Shown here in pieces: positions 33,255 to 43,174 of a stretch of DNA of 49,951 nucleotides. The translations under genes and the position numbers were made by a program. Where the stretch lies: positions 1 to 49,951 of the forward strand of contig NZ_PDNW01000024.1 of assembly GCF_002849655.1 (NCBI RefSeq), in the 5' to 3' direction. The notes under the pieces are model-generated. The model was given only the letters and a program-made list of their open reading frames with translations. It did no database searches and was not told the DNA's origin. Each line of letters starts with the position of its first letter. The first letter of the stretch is position 1. This DNA is from Pollutimonas subterranea. Its GTDB lineage: Bacteria; Pseudomonadota; Gammaproteobacteria; Burkholderiales; Burkholderiaceae_B.

Positions 33255-36100
33255 CCGCAGCTTCCGATCGCGCCGCAAGCCGTGCAGAAGTCGCAACCGT
33301 CTTTCTTGATGACCGTATGGTTGCCGCACTCGTTGCATGGCGCGCCGATCATTGCTGTATTCGACGACGAGCGCTGGGCCGGTTCGTCGGCCACAACACC
33401 CATGGCGTTGATGGGCATGCCCTCTTCCGTCAGAATGCCAAGCATGGCATAGCGATGGATAACCAATTGCGCCACGTAGGCCACCGTCGACGGATAATTC
33501 GCCTGCCGTTCGCTACCGGGGACGCGCGCCAGGAAGTCACCGCGCGGCTCGGCGTAATTCAGGAGCTTGCGCAGCTTCATGCCTATCCAGGCAGGATCCA
33601 CCACGCGCATATCCAGGCTTAGCAGCTTGCATAAACCGTCGAGTGCGCGAGGATGGGCGCCGGTCAGCCACATGCTGTATGGACGCCGGCTGCCATCCGG
33701 CATTTGAAGTTCCTTCAACATCAGGACAAAGTCATCTTGCGTGGAAGGATTGCGTACATCGGCGACCCACGCCAATGTACCGTCAGTGCCGGTTTTTGGC
33801 TCGTGCGGAGCAAAAAGTGCGTTCAATACCGGTGTGGGATCGTTCTCCTGGACGGCAAGCGCCCCCAAGCTGTTGTAGCGCCATTCCACGAGCCTGGCGA
33901 GGGCCGCCGTGGCGCTGGGCACCTGCACCAGTTCGCCGCTGGGCGGCATGGGCATTTGGAAGCCGTCGCCATAAGCACTGGACAACACGGACAATTTCTT
34001 GCGCAACCAGCCCCTGTCGTTGGCACGCATATCGGTGGAAAGCGTCTTGGCAATGGCGTCAAGGCCGCGCGGCGGCTGCCCACCCAGCACCCATACTTCG
34101 AAGGGCACATTGGCCTGATCGGCCACCACCACGGCAAATTCGCCCTGCGGCGTGTGTATGGTCTCGCTGACCCATCCGGAAGCACCCGCCGGCAGTCCCG
34201 GGCGGGACGGCCAGCGCAAGGACGCCAATGGCGGGGACATGGCGACTTCGGTCAGTACCAGGCGCTTGTCCTGCTCTGACAGAGTAATGGGTTGGGGATT
34301 GCTCGTTTCAGCCGCCGAGCCGACGGACAGCACAGCGCCAAGAATACTGTTGGGCCGGTACGTAGTGATGCCTTTCAGGCCACGGTGCCAGGCCTCGAGG
34401 TAGAGGCTCTTGAATTCGTCGTAGGGGTACTCGGCCGGCACATTGACCGTCTTTGAAATGGCGGCGTCGACGTAAGGCGCAACAGCAGCAACCATAAGCA
34501 TATGATCGATAGCGGAAATATCCAGCGCCGAAACGAAGGCCTCTGGAAGCTTGGTGACATCGCCGCCCTGGGCTCGATAGATGCGGTAGGCGTGATCTTC
34601 GACGGTATAGTCTTTCTTGCTGCCGTCGGCCATACGCTTCATGCGGTTGTAGAACCACGAAAAAGCAGGCTCGATGCCATTGGATGCGTTATCGGCGAAA
34701 GCCAGGGAAATGGTGCCGGTGGGGGCAATCGAGGTAAGGTGGGAATTGCGTATGCCATGCACGCGGATGGCATCCTGGATATCCGCCGGCAGGCGCGACG
34801 CAAAGCCGCCTTGTAGATACTTCTCGGCGTCCAGCAAAGGAAACGCGCCCCGCTCTTTGGCCAGATCAATGGATGATTCGTAGGCGGCGTCGCGCATTTC
34901 GCGCGCCATGTCGGCGGCCAGTTCGCGCCCCTGCTCAGTGTCGTAGCGCACGCCCAGCATGATAAGCGTGTCGCCCAAGCCCGTGAACCCTAGGCCGAGG
35001 CGTCGCTTGGCATCGGCCTCGCGCTTTTGCTCGTCGAGCGGCCATTTGGTGGCAATGAGCACATTGTCGAGCATGCGTACGGCGAGCTTGGTCGCCTTGC
35101 GCATTTGCTTGAAGTCAAACGCGGCATTGGCCGTAAATGGCGCCGTCACATAAGCCGTAAGATTCAGGCTGCCCAGGCAGCAGCAGCCATAATCGGGCAA
35201 GGGTTGCTCGCCGCAAGGATTGGTGGCCTCGATGGTCTCGCAGTAGGAAAGGTTGTTTTCAGCATTGATGCGATCGAGGTACAGCACGCCCGGCTCGGCT
35301 GCCGCGTAAGTGCTTTGCATGATCAGGTCCCACACTTCGCGTGCCCGTACCTTGCGGTAGACCCATAGTCCGTCGTCGCGCAGGTAGGCCCCGCTGCTCT
35401 TCAGGTCGGCGTTGGGTTCGTTGGCATGAGTCAGTTCGAACGATGCGTTGGCTTCGACCGCCTGCATGAAGGCATCGGTGACGCCGACCGAAACGTTGAA
35501 ATTATTCAATTGGCCACGCTCTTGCTTGGCCGTGATGAATTCCATGACATCGGGATGCGTCACATTGATGACCGCCATTTGGGCGCCACGACGGGCGCCG
35601 GCGGATTCGACGGTTTCGCATGACCGGTCGAAGACCCTCATGTAGGAAATCGGGCCGGAAGCGCTGCTGCCGGTTCCCTTGACCATGGCACCACGAGGCC
35701 GGATGGCGGAAAAGTTGTAGCCCACGCCACCGCCCCGCCGCATGGTTTCAGCGGCCTGGGCCAATGCCGTATAGATGCCCGGCTTGCCATCGACCCGTTC
35801 GGTGATGGAGTCGCCTACCGGCTGCACAAAACAATTGATCAAGGTGCTTTGCAGGTCGGTGCCGGCGGCGCTATTGACCCGCCCTGCCGGAATAAAACCG
35901 TGCTGCATCGCCCATAGGAACTCTTCCGCGTACTTTTTGCGCTGCTTCGGTTCTTCGACCTGGGCCAGCGCATTGGCCACACGGCTACGCACTTCGGTAA
36001 TGCTGTTTTCACCGCCTTTGGCGTACTTTTCGATAAGAACCTCGGTAGAGATATCTTGCGGTTGCGCCAGTGCAATAGCGGTGTTTTCCATTTGTTGCAT
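33251..36100 (-). CDS. nrdJ: Adenosylcobalamin-dependent (class II) ribonucleoside-diphosphate reductase
   Basis: The enzyme makes deoxyribonucleotides without oxygen or an iron cofactor. I start at ATG 36100 ([13 protein letters not shown]), after AAGGATC, giving 949 residues; the frame is open 36 codons upstream. Catalytic features are the redox cysteine C90 ([12 protein letters not shown]), the radical loop NPCGEQPL (N294, C296, E298) and PTGTISLAF. The C-terminus carries two tandem TSCPD-type domains (around [22 protein letters not shown] and [21 protein letters not shown]) and a zinc-ribbon tail with CNECG and CDFCTACG. It lies 117 bp downstream of the cioA-cioB-DUF2474 genes on the same strand. 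No cobalamin riboswitch is visible. Confidence 0.95.
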   Translation of the reverse strand: MQQMENTAIALAQPQDISTEVLIEKYAKGGENSITEVRSRVANALAQVEEPKQRKKYAEEFLWAMQHGFIPAGRVNSAAGTDLQSTLINCFVQPVGDSITERVDGKPGIYTALAQAAETMRRGGGVGYNFSAIRPRGAMVKGTGSSASGPISYMRVFDRSCETVESAGARRGAQMAVINVTHPDVMEFITAKQERGQLNNFNVSVGVTDAFMQAVEANASFELTHANEPNADLKSSGAYLRDDGLWVYRKVRAREVWDLIMQSTYAAAEPGVLYLDRINAENNLSYCETIEATNPCGEQPLPDYGCCCLGSLNLTAYVTAPFTANAAFDFKQMRKATKLAVRMLDNVLIATKWPLDEQKREADAKRRLGLGFTGLGDTLIMLGVRYDTEQGRELAADMAREMRDAAYESSIDLAKERGAFPLLDAEKYLQGGFASRLPADIQDAIRVHGIRNSHLTSIAPTGTISLAFADNASNGIEPAFSWFYNRMKRMADGSKKDYTVEDHAYRIYRAQGGDVTKLPEAFVSALDISAIDHMLMVAAVAPYVDAAISKTVNVPAEYPYDEFKSLYLEAWHRGLKGITTYRPNSILGAVLSVGSAAETSNPQPITLSEQDKRLVLTEVAMSPPLASLRWPSRPGLPAGASGWVSETIHTPQGEFAVVVADQANVPFEVWVLGGQPPRGLDAIAKTLSTDMRANDRGWLRKKLSVLSSAYGDGFQMPMPPSGELVQVPSATAALARLVEWRYNSLGALAVQENDPTPVLNALFAPHEPKTGTDGTLAWVADVRNPSTQDDFVLMLKELQMPDGSRRPYSMWLTGAHPRALDGLCKLLSLDMRVVDPAWIGMKLRKLLNYAEPRGDFLARVPGSERQANYPSTVAYVAQLVIHRYAMLGILTEEGMPINAMGVVADEPAQRSSSNTAMIGAPCNECGNHTVIKKDGCDFCTACGAIGSCG

Positions 36101-36217
36101 GCTTTTGATCCTTGGTGTCCGCGCCAGGCTCGTAGACAGCATGGCCGGCGGCGGTGGTAATAAAGAGCTGGTGGCCCGAACGGTACCATATAGATTGATA
36201 CCTTCCAATGATGCGGG

Positions 36218-36376
36218 TCAAGGGTTGCCGGCTGTCATCCCGGCAAGATCCATCACGATGCGCAGCAGGTAGGCGGCGATAGCCAGGGCAGCGATACTCG
36301 CGCCCCAAATACCTACGAGCCACGCGATGCGTTTAGGCCAGGACGGGCGTGGAGTTTTGCTGTTGTTTTCTGCCAT
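36218..36376 (-). CDS. DUF2474 small membrane protein associated with CIO oxidase
   Basis: This 52-residue protein (MAENNSKTPRPSWPKRIAWL and onward) has one TM helix at about 18-42. The PxWPKRxxWLVGIW start is the DUF2474 signature. These peptides follow cioB in many Proteobacteria and are thought to play a CydX-like stabilising role in the bd-type oxidase complex; that role is inferred by analogy. Its start overlaps the cioB stop (TGATG), so translation is coupled. A 110-residue frame that includes it begins inside cioB and is not credible. Confidence 0.85.
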   Translation of the reverse strand: MAENNSKTPRPSWPKRIAWLVGIWGASIAALAIAAYLLRIVMDLAGMTAGNP

Positions 36377-37383
36377 CAGTGATAGCCATCCTGTGCCGTC
36401 ACCTTGCCCCGGAATACGTAATAGGACCACGCGGTATACATCAGTATAAGCGGCACGATGAGCAAGGCGCCTACCAGCGTGAAGCCCTGGCTCTGCGGCG
36501 GGCCGGAGGCATCCCAAATGGTTATATCGGGCGGAATGATATTCGGCCATACGCTGATCCCCAGGCCGCTATACCCCAGGAATACCAGGGCCAGTGTCAG
36601 CAGAAAGGGGGCTGCGTGAGGACGGTTGTTCAAGGACCGCAAAAGAAAGTAGACCGCCAGCAGCACCAGCAAAGGCACGGGTGCAAACCAGAACAGGTTG
36701 GGCAGGCTGAACCAGCGCTCGGCGATGTCACTGTGTGTCAAGGGCGTCCAGATGCTCAACACCACTATCACCGCCAGCAATACCAGTGTCAACGGCCTAG
36801 CGAGCTGCCGCATCCGGTCCTGCAAGGGTCCCTGCGTCTTGAGGATAAGCCAGGTGCACCCCAACAAGGCGTATGCCGCGATCAGGCCCAGACCCGTAAA
36901 AATCGAAAAAGAATTCAGCCAGTCGAGCGCGCCGCCCGCATAAGAGCGATTCACGACGTTGATTCCATGGATATAGGCGCCCAGCGTCACTCCCTGGAAG
37001 AACGTAGCCGCGACGGAGCCGCCGATGAACGCCTTGTCCCAAAGGTGGCGCCGATGCGCCGGCGCCTTGAAGCGAAACTCGAAGGCGACGCCCCGAAATA
37101 TGAGCCCGAGCAGCATGAATATGAGCGGCAGCATGAAGGCGCTGAGGATTACCGAGTACGCCAACGGGAAAGCCGCCAGCAAGCCGGCGCCACCCAGCAC
37201 GAGCCAGGTTTCGTTGCCATCCCACACTGGAGCGACGGTGTTCATCATGACGTCGCGATCTTCTTTGCCCGTGACGAACAAATACAGTATGCCGATACCG
37301 AGGTCGAAGCCGTCCATGACGACATACATCAGGATGCCGAACAGAATGATAATTGCCCATATCAGGGCCAGATCAATACCCAT
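36376..37383 (-). CDS. cioB: Cytochrome bd-type (cyanide-insensitive) quinol oxidase subunit II
   Basis: This 335-residue inner-membrane protein with eight or nine TM helices belongs to the CydB/CioB family. The N-terminus is characteristic: GIDLALIWAIIILFGILMYVVMDGFDLGIGILYLF, then NTVAPVWDGNETWLVLGGAGLLAAFPLAY. These carry the conserved acidic residues of the proton path and quinone-oxidase core. It follows cioA by four bases and overlaps DUF2474. With CioA it forms a quinol:O2 oxidoreductase that works at low oxygen and resists cyanide and NO, useful beside an NO-producing pathway. Confidence 0.95.
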   Translation of the reverse strand: MGIDLALIWAIIILFGILMYVVMDGFDLGIGILYLFVTGKEDRDVMMNTVAPVWDGNETWLVLGGAGLLAAFPLAYSVILSAFMLPLIFMLLGLIFRGVAFEFRFKAPAHRRHLWDKAFIGGSVAATFFQGVTLGAYIHGINVVNRSYAGGALDWLNSFSIFTGLGLIAAYALLGCTWLILKTQGPLQDRMRQLARPLTLVLLAVIVVLSIWTPLTHSDIAERWFSLPNLFWFAPVPLLVLLAVYFLLRSLNNRPHAAPFLLTLALVFLGYSGLGISVWPNIIPPDITIWDASGPPQSQGFTLVGALLIVPLILMYTAWSYYVFRGKVTAQDGYH

Positions 37384-37387
37384 GATT

Positions 37388-38824
37388 CTATCCTCGGTTT
37401 ATGCTGACTTGTTCATGGGACTCATCGCTGTCCGGCGCCGCCGACAGAGGCCGGCTTGGCGTGTTGGGTTCACCGGGGCCGCCTTCAGGAGGGCCATCCA
37501 TCGCCATCAGGACAGGCCCCTTGCGGATCAAGGCCAGAATGTAGAGCGTGCCCGCGCCGAACAAGACGAAGTACACGACGACAAAAAGCGCCAGCGTGAT
37601 TCCGACTTCAAGTGCTCCATGCGGCGTGACCGCGTCGGCCGTGCGCATTACGTTGTAGACGATCCAGGGCTGGCGCCCTATCTCGGTGGTAAACCAGCCT
37701 GCCAGTATGGCGACAAGGCCGCTGGACCCCATATATAAGGAGAACCGCCACAAGCCCCTGGATTCGAACAGTCGGCCACGCATGCGCGCCACAAACGCCC
37801 ATAGGGCCAGCGCAATCATCAATATGCCGAGTCCGACCATGATGCGGAATGTCCAGAACACGACCAGTGCATTGGGCCGATCCTCCCTGGAGAACTCTTT
37901 AAGGCCGGCAAACTGCCCGGTCCAGCTATGGGTGAGTATCAAGCTGCCCAGGTGCGGGATCTCAAGGGCAAAATGATTTTTCTCTTCCTCCATATCGGGC
38001 CAGCCGAATAAGGTAAGCGGAACGCCCTCTTCGCTGGGACCATTTTCCCAATGCCCTTCTATTGCGGCTATCTTGGCGGGCTGGTGCTTGAGCGTGTTCA
38101 GGCCGTGAAAGTCGCCGATCACCGCTTGCAGCGGCGCCACGGCGAGTATCATCCACATGGCCATGGAGAGCATTTTGCGAATGGCCTGGTTATCGTTCTT
38201 GCGCAATAGATGCCAACTGGCCGAAGCGCCTACCATCAAGGCTGTGGCCAGGAAGGCGGCCACGCCCATGTGCGCGAGCCGATAAGGAAACGAAGGATTG
38301 AAAATAACTGCCAGCCAGTCGACCGGCACCACCCGTCCGTTGATGATCTCGTATCCGGCGGGCGTATGCATCCAGCTGTTGGAAGCCAGGATCCATGTCG
38401 CGGATATCAGCGTGCCCAGCGCAACCATGATGGTGGACAGGAAATGCAAGCCAGGGCCGACACGAGACCAGCCGAACAGCATCACACCCAGGAACCCTGC
38501 TTCCAGGAAAAACGCAGTCAGCACTTCGTAAGCAAGCAACGGGCCGGTCACGCCTCCGGCGAAATCCGAAAAATAGCTCCAGTTGGTACCGAATTGGTAG
38601 GCCATGACCAGCCCCGAAACCACGCCCATGCCGAAGTTCACGGCGAAAATCTTGATCCAAAAATGGTAGAGGTCACGGTATACGGTATTTTGGGTCTTGA
38701 GCCAGCAACCTTCCAGGACTGCCAGGTAGCTGGCAAGACCTATCGTTATGGCTGGAAAAAGGATGTGGAACGAGATCGTAAAGCCAAACTGGATCCGGGC
38801 CAGCAATAGCGCGTTGACATCCAT
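37388..38824 (-). CDS. cioA: Cytochrome bd-type (cyanide-insensitive) quinol oxidase subunit I
   Basis: This 478-residue catalytic subunit carries haems b558, b595 and d and oxidises quinol. The start MDVNALLLARIQFGFTISFH includes the haem-ligand H20, and GAGGAG lies upstream. Conserved segments are QFGTNWSYFSDFAGGVTGPLLAYEVLTAFFLEAGFLGVM, the Pro-rich WRPWIVYN-type element (GRQPWIVYNVMRTADAVTP) and the FVVVYFVLFGAGTLYIL helix. At 478 residues, with a short Q-loop, it belongs to the CioA class rather than long-loop E. coli CydA (522). It is first in the cioAB-DUF2474 operon, possibly with nrdJ downstream. Confidence 0.95.
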   Translation of the reverse strand: MDVNALLLARIQFGFTISFHILFPAITIGLASYLAVLEGCWLKTQNTVYRDLYHFWIKIFAVNFGMGVVSGLVMAYQFGTNWSYFSDFAGGVTGPLLAYEVLTAFFLEAGFLGVMLFGWSRVGPGLHFLSTIMVALGTLISATWILASNSWMHTPAGYEIINGRVVPVDWLAVIFNPSFPYRLAHMGVAAFLATALMVGASASWHLLRKNDNQAIRKMLSMAMWMILAVAPLQAVIGDFHGLNTLKHQPAKIAAIEGHWENGPSEEGVPLTLFGWPDMEEEKNHFALEIPHLGSLILTHSWTGQFAGLKEFSREDRPNALVVFWTFRIMVGLGILMIALALWAFVARMRGRLFESRGLWRFSLYMGSSGLVAILAGWFTTEIGRQPWIVYNVMRTADAVTPHGALEVGITLALFVVVYFVLFGAGTLYILALIRKGPVLMAMDGPPEGGPGEPNTPSRPLSAAPDSDESHEQVSINRG

Positions 38825-38916
38825 ATAGAACTCCTCGTGGGCGCGCGTTGCGCAGAACGTTCAAAACTGTTCGTTCCGGAGTCTGAAATAGTACACCTAT
38901 CTTAGGCAGGTCTGGC

Positions 38917-38941
38917 AGCGAGCCTGGCAGCCAGGCTCGCT
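38917..38941 (-). terminator. Perfect hairpin after the sugar-acid operon
   Basis: AGCGAGCCTGG, loop CAG, CCAGGCTCGCT form an 11-bp perfect stem nine bases past the stop of the dehydratase gene, the last gene of the ten-gene operon. No T-run follows on the minus strand. It separates that operon from cioA. Confidence 0.6.
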
Positions 38942-38949
38942 TCGGCGCA

Positions 38950-40734
38950 TCAATGATTGTTTCTTGACTCACCACGTTTCTGGATGACATCCAGGTATGC
39001 CGTTGCCGGCTCCAGGCAGGCGCCAGTGGCGTGCTGCCCGACCATGCCTCGATATATTTCTTCCCAAGGCGTCTGATTCACCAGTTGCGGTTTCACCCAC
39101 GCTGCCTTTCTTTGTGCCAGCTCTTCGTCGGAAACCAGTAAATCCACCCGACAATTGTTCAAGTCGATACGTATCATGTCCCCGGTGTTGAGCAGGGCCA
39201 GACCGCCTCCGATTGCCGCCTCGGGTGTTACGTTGAGGATGGACGGACTGGCCGACGTGCCGCTTTGCCGACCGTCACCCATTGTGGGCAAGGTTTCAAT
39301 ACCCCTGGAAATCAATGAGGCCGGAGGTTGCATGTTTACCACTTCAGCCCCTCCCGGGTAGCCGACCGGCCCGCAATTGCGGATAACCAGCAACGTCATC
39401 TCGTCAACGCCAAGGTCCGGATTCTCGATCCGGTCATGATAGTCTTCAGGGCCCTCAAAGACGACCGCCTTCAAATCGACAACGTTCGGATGAGCGGGGT
39501 CCGATAAGAAGCGCGCCCGGAACTCGGCATCGATGACGCTGATCTTGATCACGGCGCTATCGAAAAGGTTGCCGCTAAGCACGATATAGCCGGCGTCGTC
39601 CAGCAAGGGACTTTGGTATTTACGAATGACATCACGGTCGGGCTCCTGAACGCCCTCCAGGTTCTCCTGAATGGATTTTCCCGTTACCGTCATGGCGCCG
39701 CCATTAAGCTTGCCTGCCAAAAGCAGTTCTCTCATGACGGCCGGAACGCCGCCGGCGCGGTGAAAGGACTCGCCCAGGTAACGGCCTGCCGGCTGGCAAT
39801 CGACAAGCAAAGGAATTTTCGGGCCCAGGCGCTGCCAATCGTCCAGCGTATGGTCAACGCCCATGTGGCGCGCGATGGCGATCATGTGGATGGGACAATT
39901 GGACGATGCGCCAAGCGCCGCCGCCGCGACCACAGCATTTTCGAATGCTTCTTGGGTCATGATGTCCGAAGGACGGAGATTTTCGTGCACCATGCCGACG
40001 ATGCGCCGGCCGGTTTCATAGGACATCCAGCCACGCTCGCGGTATGGTCCGGGTATTGCGGCGCAGCCCGGCAAGGACATGCCCAGGGCTTCAGCCAGCG
40101 AATTCATCGACAAGGCCGTGCCCATCGTATTGCAATGACCCACAGAAGGGGCGGACGAGGCGACGTTATTCATGAATTCGTCATAATCGATTTCACCGGC
40201 CGAGAAGCGCTTGCGGGCATCCCAGACGACCGTTCCGGAGCCGGCTAGCTTCCCTTTCCACCAGCCGTCCAGCATCGGTCCACCCGACAGCACGATAGCA
40301 GGAATATTGACCGTGGCCGCCGCCATCAGGCAGGCGGGCGTCGTCTTATCACAGCCGGTCGTAAGCACGACACCGTCCAGTGGATAACCATGCAGGACTT
40401 CCACCAAGCCCAGGTAGGCCAAGTTTCTGTCCAGCGCCGCGGTCGGACGCTTGCCGGTTTCCTGGATGGGGTGCACAGGAAATTCAAGAGGGATACCGCC
40501 CATGTCGCGTATGCCGTCCCGCACCCGGGATGCCAGCTCTATATGGTGTCGATTGCACGGAGAGAGGTCGGAACCGGTTTGCGCAATCCCGATAATGGGC
40601 TTGCCCGACTGCAGTTCTTCCCGGGTGATTCCGTAATTCATATAGCGTTCGAGGTACAGGGCGGTCATCCCGGGATCCGACGGATTATCGAACCACCGGC
40701 GACTACGCAGCCGAGCACTGTCAGGTGTTGCCAT
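38950..40734 (-). CDS. IlvD/Edd-family sugar-acid dehydratase (arabonate/xylonate dehydratase-like)
   Basis: This 594-residue protein starts at ATG 40734 (MATPDSARLRSRRW), after AAGGGG; the frame is 34 codons longer. The three expected [2Fe-2S] cysteines are C60 (DLSPCNRH), C128 (TTGCDKTTPAC) and C201 (VGHCNTMGTA), the spacing of L-arabonate and D-xylonate dehydratases, which also share this length. The branched-chain-amino-acid enzyme IlvD itself is usually in a biosynthetic context, unlike here. It would convert an aldonate to a 2-keto-3-deoxy acid. It is the last gene of the operon that also encodes a KDF-type dehydrogenase and an FAH hydrolase, so it supplies their substrate. The sugar (arabinonate, fuconate, xylonate, rhamnonate, others) is not determined. 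Confidence 0.9.
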   Translation of the reverse strand: MATPDSARLRSRRWFDNPSDPGMTALYLERYMNYGITREELQSGKPIIGIAQTGSDLSPCNRHHIELASRVRDGIRDMGGIPLEFPVHPIQETGKRPTAALDRNLAYLGLVEVLHGYPLDGVVLTTGCDKTTPACLMAAATVNIPAIVLSGGPMLDGWWKGKLAGSGTVVWDARKRFSAGEIDYDEFMNNVASSAPSVGHCNTMGTALSMNSLAEALGMSLPGCAAIPGPYRERGWMSYETGRRIVGMVHENLRPSDIMTQEAFENAVVAAAALGASSNCPIHMIAIARHMGVDHTLDDWQRLGPKIPLLVDCQPAGRYLGESFHRAGGVPAVMRELLLAGKLNGGAMTVTGKSIQENLEGVQEPDRDVIRKYQSPLLDDAGYIVLSGNLFDSAVIKISVIDAEFRARFLSDPAHPNVVDLKAVVFEGPEDYHDRIENPDLGVDEMTLLVIRNCGPVGYPGGAEVVNMQPPASLISRGIETLPTMGDGRQSGTSASPSILNVTPEAAIGGGLALLNTGDMIRIDLNNCRVDLLVSDEELAQRKAAWVKPQLVNQTPWEEIYRGMVGQHATGACLEPATAYLDVIQKRGESRNNH

Positions 40735-40777
40735 GACAACATTCCCCTTGAATAGATTTAAAAATAGTCGATAAAAA

Positions 40778-41815
40778 TTACAGCGCTTGCGCCTTCTTGG
40801 CTTCCGCCATGACGGCGTCCACGGTCGGCTCGCCAATCTTGACCTTCAGGTCAGCAAGAATCGGAGCCAGGTCCTTGCGGATTTTTTCCTTTTCATCCGA
40901 GGAGAATTCAGACACTTTCACGCCCTTGCCCTTCAAGTAAGTCAGGGCCTCGATGGCCGCTTCACGGCTCACCTTGCGTTGAAACGCCTGGGATTCCTTG
41001 GCCGCCTGGCGAAGCACGTTGTGCTCATCGGCCGACAGGCCGTCCCACCATTTCTTGGAAGCCAGCAGCACGAATGGCGTATAGACGTGGTTGGAGATCG
41101 TCAGGTAAGGCTGGACTTCGTAGAACTTGCTGGTCTGGATGGTGCTCAACGGATTTTCCTGGCCATCGACCGTCTTGGTTTCAAGCGCGGTGAACAACTC
41201 CGTAAATGGCATGGGGATGGCGTTGGCGCCCAGTCCCTTGAACACGCTGAGTGCGACCTGGTTCTGCATGACGCGCAGCTTGATGCCGTCAAGGTCCTGC
41301 GCCTTGTTTATGGCAAGGCGCGAGTTGGTGATATTGCGGAAACCGTTTTCCCAGTACAGCAAGCCGATCAGTCCCTTGTCGGTCAGTTTGTCGAGCAGCT
41401 TCTTGCCTTCCGGACCATCCAGGACCTGGTCGGCCACCTTTTCGTTATCGAACAGGAAGGGCAAGTCGAACACGCCGAATTCCTTGACCATGCCCGCCAA
41501 AGGAGCCGTCGACACGAATGTCATCTCCTGGGAACCGCCGATCAGGGCATTCTGCATCTGCTCGTCCGAGCCCAATGCGCCATTTCCGTAAGTCTTGACG
41601 TTCATCTTTCCGCCGCTCAGGCGACCCACCTGTTCGGAAAAATGGCGCGTGGCCTGGCCCGCCGGGCTGTCATCGGCCAGACCATAGCCGAAACGGATGA
41701 TGCGGGTCTTGATGTCTTGCGCCATGACCGATTGCGTCGAGAGGCCCACGGCGGCAATCGCCGTAAAGCCCACAACCATATTCCTGATACTGAACGTCTT
41801 TTTCAACAACAACAT
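40778..41815 (-). CDS. dctP: TRAP transporter substrate-binding protein (DctP type)
   Basis: This 345-residue periplasmic protein starts at ATG 41815 (MLLLKKTFSIRNMVVGF) with AAGGGTGG upstream; an in-frame GTG three codons earlier is less likely. The signal peptide ends STQSVMA-QDIK. DctP hallmarks: ARHFSEQV-type N-lobe, ENGFRNITNSRLAI, then LDGIKLRVMQNQVALSVFKGLGANAIPMPFTELFTALETKTVDGQENP, including the conserved Arg of KLRVM. The close QENP motif places it in the DctP/SiaP-like sugar-acid group. It lies 27 bp after its dctM and 43 bp before the dehydratase gene, so the substrate is probably an aldonate or uronate. Confidence 0.93.
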   Translation of the reverse strand: MLLLKKTFSIRNMVVGFTAIAAVGLSTQSVMAQDIKTRIIRFGYGLADDSPAGQATRHFSEQVGRLSGGKMNVKTYGNGALGSDEQMQNALIGGSQEMTFVSTAPLAGMVKEFGVFDLPFLFDNEKVADQVLDGPEGKKLLDKLTDKGLIGLLYWENGFRNITNSRLAINKAQDLDGIKLRVMQNQVALSVFKGLGANAIPMPFTELFTALETKTVDGQENPLSTIQTSKFYEVQPYLTISNHVYTPFVLLASKKWWDGLSADEHNVLRQAAKESQAFQRKVSREAAIEALTYLKGKGVKVSEFSSDEKEKIRKDLAPILADLKVKIGEPTVDAVMAEAKKAQAL

Positions 41816-41842
41816 AGTTTCCACCCTTTAATTGATTTAGTA

Positions 41843-43123
41843 CTAATAAAACCAGCGCAACGGAGCCAATACGATTTCTGGAAAAATCACCAGCAGCGCG
41901 ATCAGACCCGTATACGCCAACACATATGGCCACACACCTTTGATGATGTCTTCCATTCTGATCTTGGCGACGCCGCACACCACGTTCAGGACAGTACCCA
42001 CCGGCGGCGTCAATAAGCCGGTACATCCCACCATTATGAAAATCACACCAAAATAAGTAGGGTCGATTCCCGCTTTCTTGATCACCGGCATCAACACCGG
42101 CGCCAGGATCAGGATGGTCGGCGTCAAATCCATGGCTGTCCCGATCAGTACAAGCAGGATGACAATGCAGAACATCAGCAACATGGGAGAATCAATCAGA
42201 GGCCCGAGCATACCGATCAGCGCCTGTGGCAGGTCGGCCAGTGTGATCATGTACGAGGTGACCAATGCGGCAGCCACCAGGAACATGACAATGGCCGTGG
42301 TCATGGCCGCATTGACCAGCAAGGGATACAGGCTCTTGATGGTGATTTCCTTGTAGACCACCATCCCGACAAACAACGCGTAGACCGCGGCGACAGCGGC
42401 CGCTTCGGTTGGCGTAAAAATGCCGAAACGCAAACCGCCAATAATGATGACCGGCAGGAACAAGGCCCAACCCGCATCCTTGAACGTCTTGGTGCGCAAG
42501 GACCAAGGTTCTTTCGGCGAGGACAACATGGTTTTCGAACGCGACGAAATAAACGCCCACACCATTACCAGGGTAAGACCCATCAGCAAACCGGGAACAA
42601 TGCCGGCAATAAACAGCTTGGTTACCGACACATTGGCCGCGACACCAAAGATAATGAATGAGATGGATGGCGGAATAATAGGAGCGATAATGCCGCCGGC
42701 GGCGATCAGGCCCGTAGCCTGGTTCATGTCGTAGCCACGGCTGCGCAGCATGGGTACCAGCATGGCCGCCAGTGCCGCCGCGTCGGCGACCGCCGAGCCG
42801 GACAGCGCCGCGAGCAGGATGCTGGCCATGATGGCGACATAGCCCAGTCCGCCCTTGATGTGTCCGACGAACGCGCTTGCCAGCGCCACCATGCGGCGCG
42901 ACATGCCGCCGGCGTTCATCGCCTCGCCCGCCAGCATGAAAAGAGGCACCGCCATCAAGGCAAAACTGTCGGCCCCCGTAAGCATATTCTGCGCCAGTAT
43001 CTGGGCGTCGAAAAAGGACAAATGAAACATCAGGGCGATGGCGCTGAGCAATAGCGCGAAGGCAATGGGCACGCCGAACGCCATAAAGCCGAGCAAGGTG
43101 CCCACAAAGATAAATACGGTCAT
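41843..43123 (-). CDS. dctM: TRAP transporter large permease (DctM type)
   Basis: This 426-residue membrane protein is the translocation subunit of the second TRAP system. Visible family segments: GVPIAFALLLSAIA, AVPLFMLAGEAMNAGGMSRRMVALA, LSGSAVADAAALAAMLVPMLRSRGYD, GPIIPPSISFIIFG (here APIIPPSISFIIFG) and GCTGLLTPPVGTVLNVVCGVA. About 12 TM helices are expected. It lies between dctQ and dctP in the order Q-M-P. Confidence 0.94.
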   Translation of the reverse strand: MTVFIFVGTLLGFMAFGVPIAFALLLSAIALMFHLSFFDAQILAQNMLTGADSFALMAVPLFMLAGEAMNAGGMSRRMVALASAFVGHIKGGLGYVAIMASILLAALSGSAVADAAALAAMLVPMLRSRGYDMNQATGLIAAGGIIAPIIPPSISFIIFGVAANVSVTKLFIAGIVPGLLMGLTLVMVWAFISSRSKTMLSSPKEPWSLRTKTFKDAGWALFLPVIIIGGLRFGIFTPTEAAAVAAVYALFVGMVVYKEITIKSLYPLLVNAAMTTAIVMFLVAAALVTSYMITLADLPQALIGMLGPLIDSPMLLMFCIVILLVLIGTAMDLTPTILILAPVLMPVIKKAGIDPTYFGVIFIMVGCTGLLTPPVGTVLNVVCGVAKIRMEDIIKGVWPYVLAYTGLIALLVIFPEIVLAPLRWFY

Positions 43124-43174
43124 AACAACTCTATTGGATGTTGATGGATGCGAACTCGAGGCGCCGGCGCGGTG

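Noticed and set aside
36101-36217. Cobalamin riboswitch in front of the B12-dependent RNR
   Set aside because: The gap is only 117 bp and lacks the conserved B12-box sequence.
36349-37407. A 352-codon open frame antisense to cioB
   Set aside because: The opposite strand encodes a complete, canonical CioB with TM pattern and tight operon spacing. The antisense translation is Gln/His/Arg-rich low complexity with no domain, typical of a codon-bias shadow.
40787-42016. A 409-codon open frame antisense to dctP and the end of dctM
   Set aside because: It spans two well-supported genes and their junction, and it has no recognisable motif or ribosome-binding site.
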